Source: Triplophysa rosa
Lineage: Eukaryota; Chordata; Actinopteri; Cypriniformes; Nemacheilidae
NCBI RefSeq assembly: GCF_024868665.1
Contig: NC_079898.1
Span: 10,973,458 to 11,037,457, forward strand
DNA length: 64,000 nucleotides
Direction of reading: 5' to 3'
Shown here piece after piece: positions 24,119 through 34,690 of the stretch. The translations under genes were made by a program, and so were the position numbers. The notes below the pieces were generated by a model that made no database searches, was not told the DNA's origin, and saw only the letters and a program-made list of their open reading frames with translations. The stretch's first letter is position 1; the number at the start of each line of letters is the position of its first letter.

Positions 24119-24235
24119 ACCGCAGTGGTATATAGAAGTGCTGTTCTACCGTATTTGAAATGATACTTTCATAAGTTTTCATGTCGTTATAACATTCAAA
24201 TACGGTAGAACGCCACTTCTATATACCACTGCGGT
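24119..24235. repeat. Near-perfect hairpin (42-bp arms)
   Basis: The left arm 24119-24160 (CACCGCAGTGGTATATAGAA onward) and right arm 24194-24235 are reverse complements with only two or three mismatches, separated by a 33-base loop. Such a structure is either a very small MITE or a hairpin transcript precursor. No flanking duplication was resolved. Confidence 0.8.
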
Positions 24236-26933
24236 GTGCCGCAATGTACAGCATCAGCTAAATTTAACTATTTTCTCAGTATCCCATTTCTATCTGCTTT
24301 AAGTCTCCCCAACCGGAAACGGCTTAGGGTACTTCCCGTGAAACGCCGAAGTAACACGTACATATAGCCCATTGATTTCCAACCAAATAATATCTGACAA
24401 TTCTGCATGTTGTAACTATAATGTTCAACATTTAGGTCATAATAATACACTGAGCCGTGGACTGCGATGGAGAAATCTAGATCTCCAAGAGCTGTGCTGA
24501 GCACTCCTAGTATCGCAAAAGTATCTCTGAAATTATAAACAGAATGTGTGTACCTTGTACAGATATTGTCATATTACAAACTGCTCTTTCTTCACAAGAG
24601 CACCTCCTATACCTGTCCTTCAAGAACTCCTTGGCAGTGACAACTCAGAAAGTGTTGTTGTTTCGTTTTATTTCAGTAGGAAGGCTGAAACACACACACA
24701 CAGACCAGTACAGTAATGGAGTGTAATGGTGTGTGTCTACAGGATATCAGGTCCTCAGATTCCATTAGGTGAAAATGTGCTGATGTCAGAAAGCAGAGGC
24801 TGATGGGATACGTGGGCGTGGCATGGGCAGCATTCATCAGAGAACGCTGGTGTTCTTCAGCTTGAAAAATAATTAATGTTAAAGGTTGGTAATTGATTTA
24901 TGGCTGTGTAATAGCTGCTGTGAGGAGGCATTTCCACAGCGCAAGCGCTCCTGTGTAGTGTAGGGATGCATTAAAACACAGCTGTTGTCTGGAGAGCTCT
25001 TCATTAGCCTCAAGCACATTTTAATTTCAGACTTGACCACACTACCGTACAGTGTATAACACTCATGCTTTCATAACTGTAACTTGGTTAATGTGTGTTT
25101 TGAGAGTAATTAACAGAACCGCGAGTACGATGAGCAAGGAATGGATAATTGAAAGCATCGCTTACACTTCAGGTTTATACTGATCATGAAATTCGGGTAC
25201 TGGTAATATTTTTTCATTTAAGATCCAGGCCAACCATGCCGTAGCATTCTTCCAAGACCGATCTTTATTGAAACAGACTGTTGTTACATATATTTAATAT
25301 AGAGTTGTGGGCGTTGTTGATGAGTTTAGACCAGAGTGTGCTGTACAATCTTCAAACACAAAAAGTCGTGAAAAAGATGATGATGTCACTGTATTTGTAA
25401 CTTGTTTATGAAGGATGAACGCGGACATTAATTACTCTGGGGGTGAGTGAGCTGTAGGCACCAGATGGCGGACTGTTCTAATATACCGCTCAGTCTAAAT
25501 GCAGGTGTTAATCTTCATGCCTCTGCATATTTCACCCAGACGTGTTAGTTTAATTATGAGCCATTATTGCAGTTAAAGGGTCTTTTAAAGCTTGCTCCCC
25601 TCCTCAATGCCCCGCCGCAGCGCACTCGCACAATCACAATGTGCTCCTGTTATTATGCCGAAATTACTCTCATTAACATCCACCAGAGCTGCTGACATGC
25701 CTTGCTATGGTATCCGGGCCCCGTGAGAGACTTCCCGCGTCTTCCAACCGATCCGCGTTACGCCTGTAGGTTATAATTACTAACCCCGGTATGACAGACA
25801 AACAGACTGTTTTGGTCAAACGGCTTGCTTTACGAATCGAGGCTTGGAGACTGATGATTGGAGTGATGGATGGATGCTGTTAAAAAGCTCCTCTGCACCC
25901 CTCAGCCATCATCGCCATGAGACTTGGTGACTCACCGTTGAAAAGCACATTGGTCACTACAGACTAATCGATCATATAGCAGACTTCTGCTCACTTTGAG
26001 ATTTGTGCTTTTATTGTACGGCACGGATTTGCTTTTATTTCAGTTCACTTTTCTGCTCTTTTAGACCCTCGGGTCAGGCCTATGGGACCCTGGGGTTCCT
26101 CACCACCATCTCCGACACTCAAACATACATGCACACTCCGTGTCCAAAAATCTGTAGTTCTCTACGGTACAGTTTGCAAAAAGCATCCTCTCAATGAGTA
26201 GGATGTCAGGAGTTTAGTTTTCTACAGTAGGCGAACGGCACCTTGAACGACAAACTGCATCCTGATTTGTACGACCAACGTATGCTTTGCTATCCCATAG
26301 TCCGTGTGATAGCGAGCTGATGGTGTTTTGGTGACCTGTGGCAAATTTGCTAATCACAGCACATTAGACCTTCGTAGTGGCTTTGTTTTCTTCTGAAAGC
26401 AGGGCACGCACATAAAAACATCAGCAACTCCTGTGCAGGTAATATGACCAAATCCCACAGCAAGTAGATCTATATTTGGGTTGCAAACGACTGCATTTAT
26501 GATAATGTGTTCTGGGTTGCACCATCATTCACAAAATCTGCAAGTATCGAGGTTCCTCACGGCCGCACGCTGTGCTGTGGAGTTTATTGGCTCATGGGTA
26601 ACTTACAGAACCACGTGACACTACAATGGCTGTATTTGTCATTGCTGGTGGTCAGTGCCAAGAGCTTTTGCATTTTTTTCCATACAAAGAGCAGTATATG
26701 ATACAGTACAATAGGACGATCTGTATCTTTTCTATTTGTTTCAAAGCTAGATCAGCTGTGTCTTTCTGTCCCGACCTCACAGATTTAACTCCATACTGTC
26801 GTACAGTTCATTGTTAAAAGTAGTATGAATCGTGGATTAGCAACATAATGCAAAATCTAAAATGCTTGGGGGAGGTTTGAAGACTTGGAGACAGAACGAC
26901 TAGGATTATCAGATTTGTATGTTTCGTAACCCG
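24236..26933. other. Gene-free stretch, possibly with conserved non-coding DNA
   Basis: No reading frame is convincing and transposon ends are rare. Parts (about 24850-25000 and 25440-25800) are unique-looking, with ATTA-rich homeodomain-type words, in the style of vertebrate conserved non-coding elements. This is an impression only; alignment to other fish would be needed. Confidence 0.3.
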
Positions 26934-27241
26934 CAGGGCCGTGCAGAGACCTTTAAAGGGGCAGGTGCTCAAAGTATAAAAGGGGCACATGGAACAAGGC
27001 TTTAAATATTGCTCAAAACATCAATACAGCCATACTGTATAACGCGATACATTCCTTGCTGATACGTGTATCAATACGGATGCTTCTGTAATTGATAAAG
27101 CAGCAAATGCCATGATGCTGTTTTGAAAAAGAAACAGAACAGAAAAGACCATTCTAATATTTAAAAGTTTTAAAATATTTTAGTTGCACCTATTAACAAG
27201 TCTGGGATTAGAAACTTAAGTCAATAAAGTTGTCCAAACCT

Positions 27242-27477
27242 TAAAGGGATAGTTCACCCAAAAATGAAAATTCTGTCATCATTTACTCACCCTCAGATTA
27301 TTCCAAACATGTGTAAATGTTTTTGTTCTGTTGAACACAATAAAAGATATTTGGAAGAATGTCAGTAACCAAACAGATCTCATCCCCCATTTACTGCCAT
27401 GGTAGGGAAAATAAATACTATGGGAGTGAATGGGGGGTGAGATCTGTCTAGTTACTGACATTCTTCCAAATATCTTA
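27242..27477. repeat. Angel-like foldback MITE, copy 3
   Basis: The left arm TAAAGGGATAGTTCACCCAA, a central inverted pair GATATTTGGAAGAATGTCAG / CTGACATTCTTCCAAATATC, then truncation. The right terminal arm is lost. The 27279-27551 open frame is a by-product. Confidence 0.7.
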
Positions 27478-27653
27478 GCTGATGTTGAGGAGGCTGCTGG
27501 GGATGTTGCTGTCTTTGCTGTTGTAGAAAAAATAGTTTTGTCATATTGCAAATATAATTCTGTTCTAACCCTCTTCTGCAGTTTTTTTAAATTATAATGA
27601 TAATAAAAACAGCATTGATAAGTATAATTCGGAGGATGAGAAAATCAGAATAA

Positions 27654-28262
27654 GGCCATGTTCAGACTTGACTTCTTTTTCGAAGCTGCTAGCGTCTGTT
27701 TTACATTATAATCCTATGTAATAAACCTTGTTTTCAAAAAAAGTGCTGAGCGCTTTTTTAAACGCCAGCGCCGGCGTCTTTTTCTGCAGCTCAGAGCGTC
27801 TTTTGAGGTTGAAAAAAAGTTAAACTTTTCTGGAAAAAAAACGCCCTACGTCAAGCTCCTTTTCCACAGAAAACCAATGATAGAGACCTGTCGTTTCCAT
27901 AACAACATGCGAGGAACGTGATTGGTCGAGAAGGCTCAAGCTCGAAAAAATAAAATGGCTGCCGAAACGCCCGTTGGAGGATAGTTTTGTATAAATGTAA
28001 GTTTAATTTTCACTTTCAGCAACTTCTGATTGCATGTCTAGCGAGAAATAAGTATTGTAGTTTTTAAATATGTGATTAGTTATTGCAAGACGTACTCTGT
28101 TTCTAATACAAATAGACTTCCGTTACGCTGTCTATCTGTTTCTCTGGGCTGCCTCCGTGCCTCCAAAGTCATGGCGTTCTGCTGATATTTGTATTTTTTT
28201 ACTAAAAAAGCGCCTTTGTCAACTTTTTCTTGTCAAAAAAGAAGTCATGTCTGAACATGGCC
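27654..28262. mobile_element. PIF/Harbinger-type MITE with TAA duplications
   Basis: The left GGCCATGTTCAGACTTGACT and inverted right GGCCATGTTCAGACATGACT continue alike through TCTTTTT. TAA lies immediately outside both ends (27651-27653 and 28263-28265), the 3-bp target duplication of PIF/Harbinger elements. 609 bases, no transposase. It is inserted in the hAT copy 26934-28946. Confidence 0.8.
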
Positions 28263-28564
28263 TAAGCCTGTTTTACCAGTGTTTTGAAGGCACTCTTGTG
28301 TAAATACTGTAATAATAATACTTCAAAGTGTTAATAGTTTTAGTCAAATAATATAAAAAGACCAGAACCCTCGACACCCGTGAAACTTTTCTCTCCCAAA
28401 CAGCAAACATCGATTCAAGAAGTGAACAAGCACCTTTGTTTATATATTGCTGTGTGTATAGAAGTAACATTAGCTGCAGCTAACGTCACGTTAGTTCAGA
28501 TCAGGCTAACGTTACACACACAACAGCCGTGCATGCTCTCTTCACGGCGTTCTTGTGAAATACT

Positions 28565-28597
28565 ACTACTTATAATAATAATAATAATAATAATAAA
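28565..28597. repeat. (TAA)n microsatellite
   Basis: About eleven TAA/ATA units in a row. Confidence 0.85.
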
Positions 28598-28946
28598 TAC
28601 ACTAATAAGTAAACAAGCACACACCCCCCCACTGAAAACACCACTTACCCGGCAGCTGCGAACAGTATGTAGGCTATCCTGGAAATGCGCTAATCTATTG
28701 AAGGCGTCTGAACGTGAGGAGTCCTCCCAGATGAGGTCATCAGGTGAAAGGTCATCATGTGAGTCATTTATTTAGGGTTAAATTATTATTCATTAATTTT
28801 ACTAATAGTTAGATTGAGCAGGCCTTCACAAGAATGGCCTTTAATTACAAAAATATTTTTTTTGCCTTGACAAAAGGGAACTTTCAGCATTAAGGGCCAA
28901 AGAGGCCCCCTGAGGCACCCTCCCCCCCCCCCCCTGCACGTGCCTG

Positions 28947-31900
28947 TGTCGTGCATAAAGGCTGTCCATGTCTTTAAGACTTGCGCAATTATCTTGCGGC
29001 TCGGGCACAGAGCTTTAAACCTTCAGCAGCCTGATAGAGACCTACTTCTAGCAGTTATACAAATAGTTTATACAAACACTTTTCCTGCAAGAAACTTTTA
29101 AGACAGTTTCAAAAATGTTTGAAGAAGTACGATCAGAGGCTCGCTATATGAATCACAGTTCTTGGATGTTTGACAGACAGACGTGAATCTTCATCTGTCA
29201 GTTCTGTTCTGACCAGCAACAACCACACAGTATCTCCTAGCTCCAGACCCATCTATCATTTCGGATAATTCTCATTGTCCAACAACATGCAAACACAACT
29301 TAGACATAATTGGGTCACACCAACTTCACCTCTATAACCAGAGACTCGGCTCTTCAACGCATCAATATCACAACACTGAGATCTGGAAACGGCACCTTTC
29401 GCTGGATCGATAAAGCAGGCCAGACCTGTGCTATATGTTTACATAAGGATTTATCCTCCTGGTTCACCCTCTCATAAATCATGAATATGAGCTTGTACGC
29501 CCCTGAACGCACAACGACAGCAGCTCTGCTATTTTTACACCTCACGCTTTCCTTACTCAGCTTATGTGCCGACTTCAAAGCTAAAGACCTGTACCGCAGG
29601 CATGTGGTCTCTGTTTTAAATCTCTTAACATTCTTCATGCAGTGGTAACATCTCTTCTAACATAACATCTTTGTTGAGATATGATGCGGTTTATAAAACA
29701 TATATCACTAAAGCTCACATAGAGGTTCACAATATATAAATGCTTTTTCAGCGAGGACAGCACAGTGGACAAAAGAGTGGTCCTGTTTCAATACCCATCT
29801 GTCTATCAGGAGCTGAAGGTCAGAGAGTGCAAAGAAAGAAAGAGAGAGAGAGAAAGTGAGAGACAGGAGGAAGGCTTCTGCACTCTCATAGGTCACACAC
29901 AGAACATTTGCTTGTTAAAGGTACCGGTTACACCAAAATGTTTTTTACTAACTACATATGTTCCAAAGTTTTTGTTGCGTAGAACACAAATGGCATACAC
30001 TGTAAAAAGTGGAAATTTCATTGAATTTTACAGTTTTATTTGACAAAAGTTCCACATATTTTTTTATCATGTAAAAAAATCATGTAATTTAATTTTACAA
30101 AAGTGCTTTTTTCCTGGTGCCCCAGCTGCGATTTTTTTGTGGGATTTTTTTTATAGTTGTGTTGTGTTGTGTAATTAATCATTTAATTTATTTTTCACAA
30201 TAAGATATAAATTAAATTGTAATTGTTATAAATTGTTATATTACTAGCCACTAACCCGGCCGAAAACACAGACAGAAAGTTAATTTCGGGCCAGGCGTGT
30301 GTCCAATGAAACAGTAGAACACAAACAAAAAATGCATTTAACAATATACAACTGCATTTTTTTATACCATTAAAAGTAGTTGGGGACCGGGGCTACCCTT
30401 GCAAAAAAGTTTTTTCAAGTGTGATATTACTCCACTTTAAAACTACTTTCAGTCAGCTTTTTATGTAGCCTTATTTTCTGCAAAACATACTAGTAAACTA
30501 AAACTAAACTAAACGTTTATTACACTGTAAATTATTTGACCGTACATTTAAGGTAAATTACTGGCTACTTCTTGTAGAATCACTGTATTTAATGGTGACG
30601 TTACAATAAATGTCTATCAGACTACTGTGATTTAAGCAGTATGGTCCTGTAGAATTACTGTATTTAAACTATATATATATTTAAGTGTTACTCTTAAAGT
30701 ATACTAAAATACACTTTTCTTAAACTTAAAAAGTGGTTAATTTTATCCTATTAGTATTATTGAAAAGTTACACTTACAAGTATACTAGTACTACATAAAG
30801 CACAAGACATGCACTTAGTATGCTTATTTTTGGTAACGGTAGCTGTGGTCACCATTTATTTACCATTGTTTGTGTGTAGTCTATAAACCTTTTTGGTAAA
30901 CCCTCATCATCCACAATTTAAAAAGGTACAATAAATGCCATCAAATATATTAAGATAAGTCAGAGTATTTCAAGTCAAATAAAATATTTATTTGAAGCAG
31001 ACTGAAATTAAAGTTGCTAATTTTCTCTCCACTGTACTTCATAAATCTCCTCCACATACACATTTAACCTGACGTCTCACAGTGCTCAGTGCTAGACTCT
31101 GCTGCGAGGGTGATTAAAAGAAATGAGAAAACGTAAGTAAATCATTTTTGGGTGTACTACACCTTTAAGCTGTAGTACCCATCCTAACTTTTAATAGGCA
31201 TAACTATTAAAAAGATCTGTATGATCGCACGGTTGCTGGTTATGTGTGTTTGCAGCTGTAATCCTCTTTGTGTGTGTATGCGTGGCAGTTTATATCAGCC
31301 TCAGGGAGGTGTGTCATGGCCATCAGCGGTGTACAGAGAAGCCTTGAAACAAAACCTGGCAAAGAGACATGCTGTTATAGTATTAAATCGAGAATGAGAG
31401 CGGAAGCTGATGGCAGAAGAGTCTGAAGAACAGTAGAGAAAATATACCAGGAAGCAAGAAAATGACAGTGGCACACTTGTGAGGTGAACGGGTTCAGTGT
31501 AAGTGGACACGCTCAGTCCTTGTATTCCGTCCATGTGCGTGTGGATAACAGTAAGAGCCGCTGACTGCTGGGACATCTGTCACAACGGGATGTAATCCAA
31601 ACAGCAGAGGAAGGTTGGACTGCATCAGGAGTCTCACACATAGAAACATCATCATCATCAAACATCAGTGCAGAGGGCCATGACAGCACTTCTGCTCTAG
31701 TCTCTGATATGAGAGCGAATCACTTCTGACAACCTCGCCTTCTGCTTCTCAGCACCTAACACACACACAGGACCTACTGTATCCATGCCTAACACCTTCA
31801 TTCTGGTGTTTATTTCACAGTTTAGTTACATTCTCACTGCTCGAGTTACATAAAGGGGCTAATTCACTGAATTTTTGTGCCACTTTTATTTAGCCTAGAA

Positions 31901-31960
31901 ATGCATTTTATGCTCAACGTTGTTTTTATTATTATGAATGATTATTAAATGTATAAGCCT
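28947..31960. other. Intergenic DNA without recognisable genes
   Basis: Contains a GA-rich run (29835-29870) and ACTGTAAAAA-type repeat words near 30000 and 30530. The open frames at 29354-29638 and 31301-31576 have no recognisable features. Confidence 0.35.
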
Positions 31961-31964
31961 GATG

Positions 31965-32016
31965 CATTGTACGTCACTGTTGATAAAAGCATCCGCTAAA
32001 TGCATAAATGTAAAGT
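31965..32016 (+). repeat. L2-type 3'-tail fragment
   Basis: GATAAAAGCATCCGCTAAAT and the following GCATAAATGTAAA are the L2 tail seen at 15642 and 10771, here in the opposite orientation. About 50 bases. Confidence 0.5.
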
Positions 32017-32773
32017 ATGACAATTATATTTATTAGAGATGCACCGAGACAAAATTTCTCCACCGATACCGATTATTCATAGTGATACCTGCTGATGCCG
32101 ATACCAATACCAATACCGAAAGTGGTGGTTATATTAATTTGTATTAACAAATTTTCTATGATTAATTTAACATTTCTTAACTTTTTGAATATTATTAATT
32201 CATATGACTATTAATACTGAATGTCAAACTGGTGATGTTTTTCACATTTTCTATATACACAGAGCACAAATTCATTGCATTTTCTTGTCCTTTCTTGATA
32301 GATTTTCTTGAATTTGGCTGATCAGTCGTTGGGTGGCTCGCCAATGTACTAGAATGCTACATAAATGAAGAAAGCAAGTTCTTGTGGGGCAAAGAGTTTA
32401 TTGAAGTTGGTAGTATAGCATGGTTCTTGTGTTGCAATGTTCTCGTGCCAACCTTCTACATTCTTAACCTATTCTAGATCCAGTGGCGGCTGGTACACAA
32501 TTTTTTTTGAAGGGGCGCACAAACCATTTAACATGTGATGTAAACGTATCGACACTGTTTGGCTAAAAAAAGGTTTAACTATCAAAGCAAGTAGTGGTGT
32601 TTATTAACAGTAATAAGGTGTCAGTCCAAATGAAAAAAAAACATTGCAGTATACTTTATTATTTATCATAGTAAACTGTAGTAAAAAAAAACGGTGTTTT
32701 TGAACTGTACCATATTAAATATTAAGGTATAATACAATATTTTCTACAGTTTATCAATTCACTATTATGATTT

Positions 32774-33043
32774 TTTAGATTTAGATTTAGATTCAATTTA
32801 TTGTCATTGCACATGAAGGTACAAGGCAACGAAATGTGACCTCTGCATTTAACCCATCCAGAGAGTAGTGAACACACGTACCCCCGGAGCAGTGGGCAGC
32901 TATCACTGCAGCGCCCGGGGAGCAAGTAGGGGTAAGGTGCCTTGCTCAAAGGCACCTCAGTTGTTACCCGCCAGCCCTGGGAATCGAACCGGCAACCTTC
33001 TGGTCACGAGTCCGACTCTCTAACCATTAGGCCACAACTGCCC
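32774..33043 (-). mobile_element. tRNA-derived SINE
   Basis: Read on the - strand from 33043 it starts GGGCAGTTGTGGCCTAATGG with an RNA polymerase III A box (33024-33035) and a B box GGTTCGATTCC (32980-32990). An unrelated body follows (GGTTAAATGCAGAGGTCACA), ending in a short ATCTAAATCT-type tail. No cloverleaf can form across the whole head, so it is a SINE and not a tRNA gene. Family name not assigned. Confidence 0.85.
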
Positions 33044-33435
33044 TGTAGTGTGGCCTAAAGTTATGGAGTGTTCAGGAGACTCTGGAATTGTTAATAATGA
33101 CCACAGAGAGAGAGAGAGTAACCCTGTTTATTGTTTTGGTTGGCCATCCATCTCTTCTGTTACAAAATACGAGAGTAACTGTTCAGTTAACTTTAGTTCA
33201 GTAAAGAATAATAACAGTCCATCGGGTGTCTCGTCATTTATTTGTGTTAAGCTATGCAAGCACAACAACTATAGTTAGTACCACTGAAAACGTTTATAAA
33301 ATCTATACATAACTATAAAATATAACAGCACCTTACAATTGCGAATTGTGAAAATGAATGTGAACTCAACTATAGTGTATATAGTGTGAATAAATCTATT
33401 TATTTCAAAATTATTTTGCAATTTATAATATACAG

Positions 33436-33871
33436 TATGTGACCCTGGACAACAAAACCAGTCTTAAGGGTCAATTTTTCGAAATTGAGATTTTTACATA
33501 ATCTGAAAGATGAATAAATAAACTTTCTATAGATATATGTTGATAGAATAGGACAATATCTGGCTGAGATACAACCGTTTAAAACTCTGGAATCTGAGAG
33601 CGCAAAAACTCAAAATATTGAGAAAATTGCCTTTGAAGTTGTTAATCAGGGGCACTGTGGCAGACCATCCACTCACAAAAATAAAGTTTTTATATATTTA
33701 AGGTAGGAAATTTACAAAATATCTTCATGGAACATGATCTTTACTTAATATCCTAATGATTTTTGGCATAAAAGAAAAATCGATAATTTTGACCCACACA
33801 ATGTATTTTTGTCTTTTACTAAAAATGTTCCCGTGCTACTTAAGACTGGTTTTGTGATCCAGGGTCACATA
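33436..33871. mobile_element. TATGTGACCCTGG-ended DNA transposon
   Basis: The left TATGTGACCCTGGACAACAA and inverted right TATGTGACCCTGGATCACAA extend through AACCAGTCTTAAG. 436 bases, one of the commonest cyprinid repeats in my recollection. Non-coding, inserted in the hAT at 32481-33956. Confidence 0.8.
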
Positions 33872-34283
33872 TGTTGAACTTATGTTTAACAGTCTTCCTC
33901 TCTGGATAATTTGGTGGGGCGGCGCCCCAGCGCCCCCTATTGACCAGCCGCCACTGTCTAGATCTTAACCCAAATCTTAACCTAAGGTACTGTGTGCGTG
34001 AGCAGACCTATATACATGGTAACACATGTGACACAAACAATACAGTGACACCCCATGGAGAACCTGTGGGAAAGTACCCTGAAGATGACCTGTAAAATGG
34101 CACCCCATAGAGACCCCATGGTAGTGTAACCTGATGATGACCTGATAAGTTCTCATCTGTGCTACTTTGATAATTACATGTGGGGCACAGGCACAATAAA
34201 TAACACATCTGAGTACACTCAAGACACACAAAATCCTTCACTTTTGATTGACAGGTTATATCGGCCCTGATCATCGGTTGTTT

Positions 34284-34623
34284 TTAAAGGGATAGATCAC
34301 CCAAAAATGAAAATTCTGTCATCCTTGACTCACCCTCAGGTTGTTCCAAACCTGTATAAATGTCTTTGTTCTGCTAAACACAAAGAAAGATATTTGGAAG
34401 AATGTCAGTAAGCAAAAATACCTCATCTGCGAATTACTGCCATAGTAAGGAAAAGAAATATTATGGGAGTCAATGGGGAATGATATCTGTTTGGTTACTG
34501 ACATTCTTCCAAATATCTTCCTTTGTGTTTAGCAGAATAAAGACATTTATACAGGTTTGGAACAACCTGAGTGTGAGTAAATAATGACAGAATTATCATT
34601 TTTGGGTGAACTATCTCTTTAAA
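34284..34623. repeat. Angel-like foldback MITE, copy 4 (full length)
   Basis: Complete foldback. The outer arms TTTAAAGGGATAGATCACCC and GGGTGAACTATCTCTTTAAA pair, as do the inner arms GATATTTGGAAGAATGTCAG and CTGACATTCTTCCAAATATC. It serves as the reference copy for the four partial ones here. Confidence 0.85.
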
Positions 34624-34690
34624 ATATCGGTCGATAGTGTGATCAGCCGATACACATTATTGCCGATATATCGGTGCAACTAATATTCAT

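Larger units (their letters stand above)
26934..28946. mobile_element. hAT-type non-autonomous transposon, copy 2
   Basis: The left terminus CAGGGCCGTGCAGAGACC and inverted right terminus CAGGCACGTGCAGGGGG match copy 1 at 3325-4987, as do the adjacent GGGGCA and C-run segments. It has grown to 2.0 kb by taking in an Angel-like MITE and a Harbinger MITE. The flanking octamers GTAACCCG and TGTCGTGC do not match, so the insertion is old or an end has been altered. Confidence 0.6.
32481..33956. mobile_element. hAT element with perfect TCTAGATC duplication
   Basis: The left end CAGTGGCGGCTGGTACACAA and inverted right end CAGTGGCGGCTGGTCAATAG share their first 14 bases. TCTAGATC is repeated exactly at 32473-32480 and 33957-33964. 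It carries a tRNA-derived SINE and a TATGTGACCC-ended transposon. Being perfectly flanked, it is younger than the surrounding hAT. Confidence 0.85.
32034..34682. mobile_element. hAT element (TAGAGATGCACCGA type) with nested inserts
   Basis: The left end TAGAGATGCACCGAGACAAA and inverted right end TAGTTGCACCGATATATCGG pair with one or two changes. The flanks ATATTTAT (32026-32033) and ATATTCAT (34683-34690) agree at 7 of 8 positions, the 8-bp duplication of hAT elements. It contains the hAT at 32481-33956 and the MITE at 34284-34623. No intact transposase remains. Confidence 0.7.

Noticed and set aside
28380..28775. Open frame of 131 codons
   Set aside because: Contains the (TAA)n microsatellite read as a run of isoleucine; inside a hAT element.
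32774..33043. tRNA gene
   Set aside because: A and B boxes are present, but the head is part of a 270-base SINE with an unrelated body and tail.
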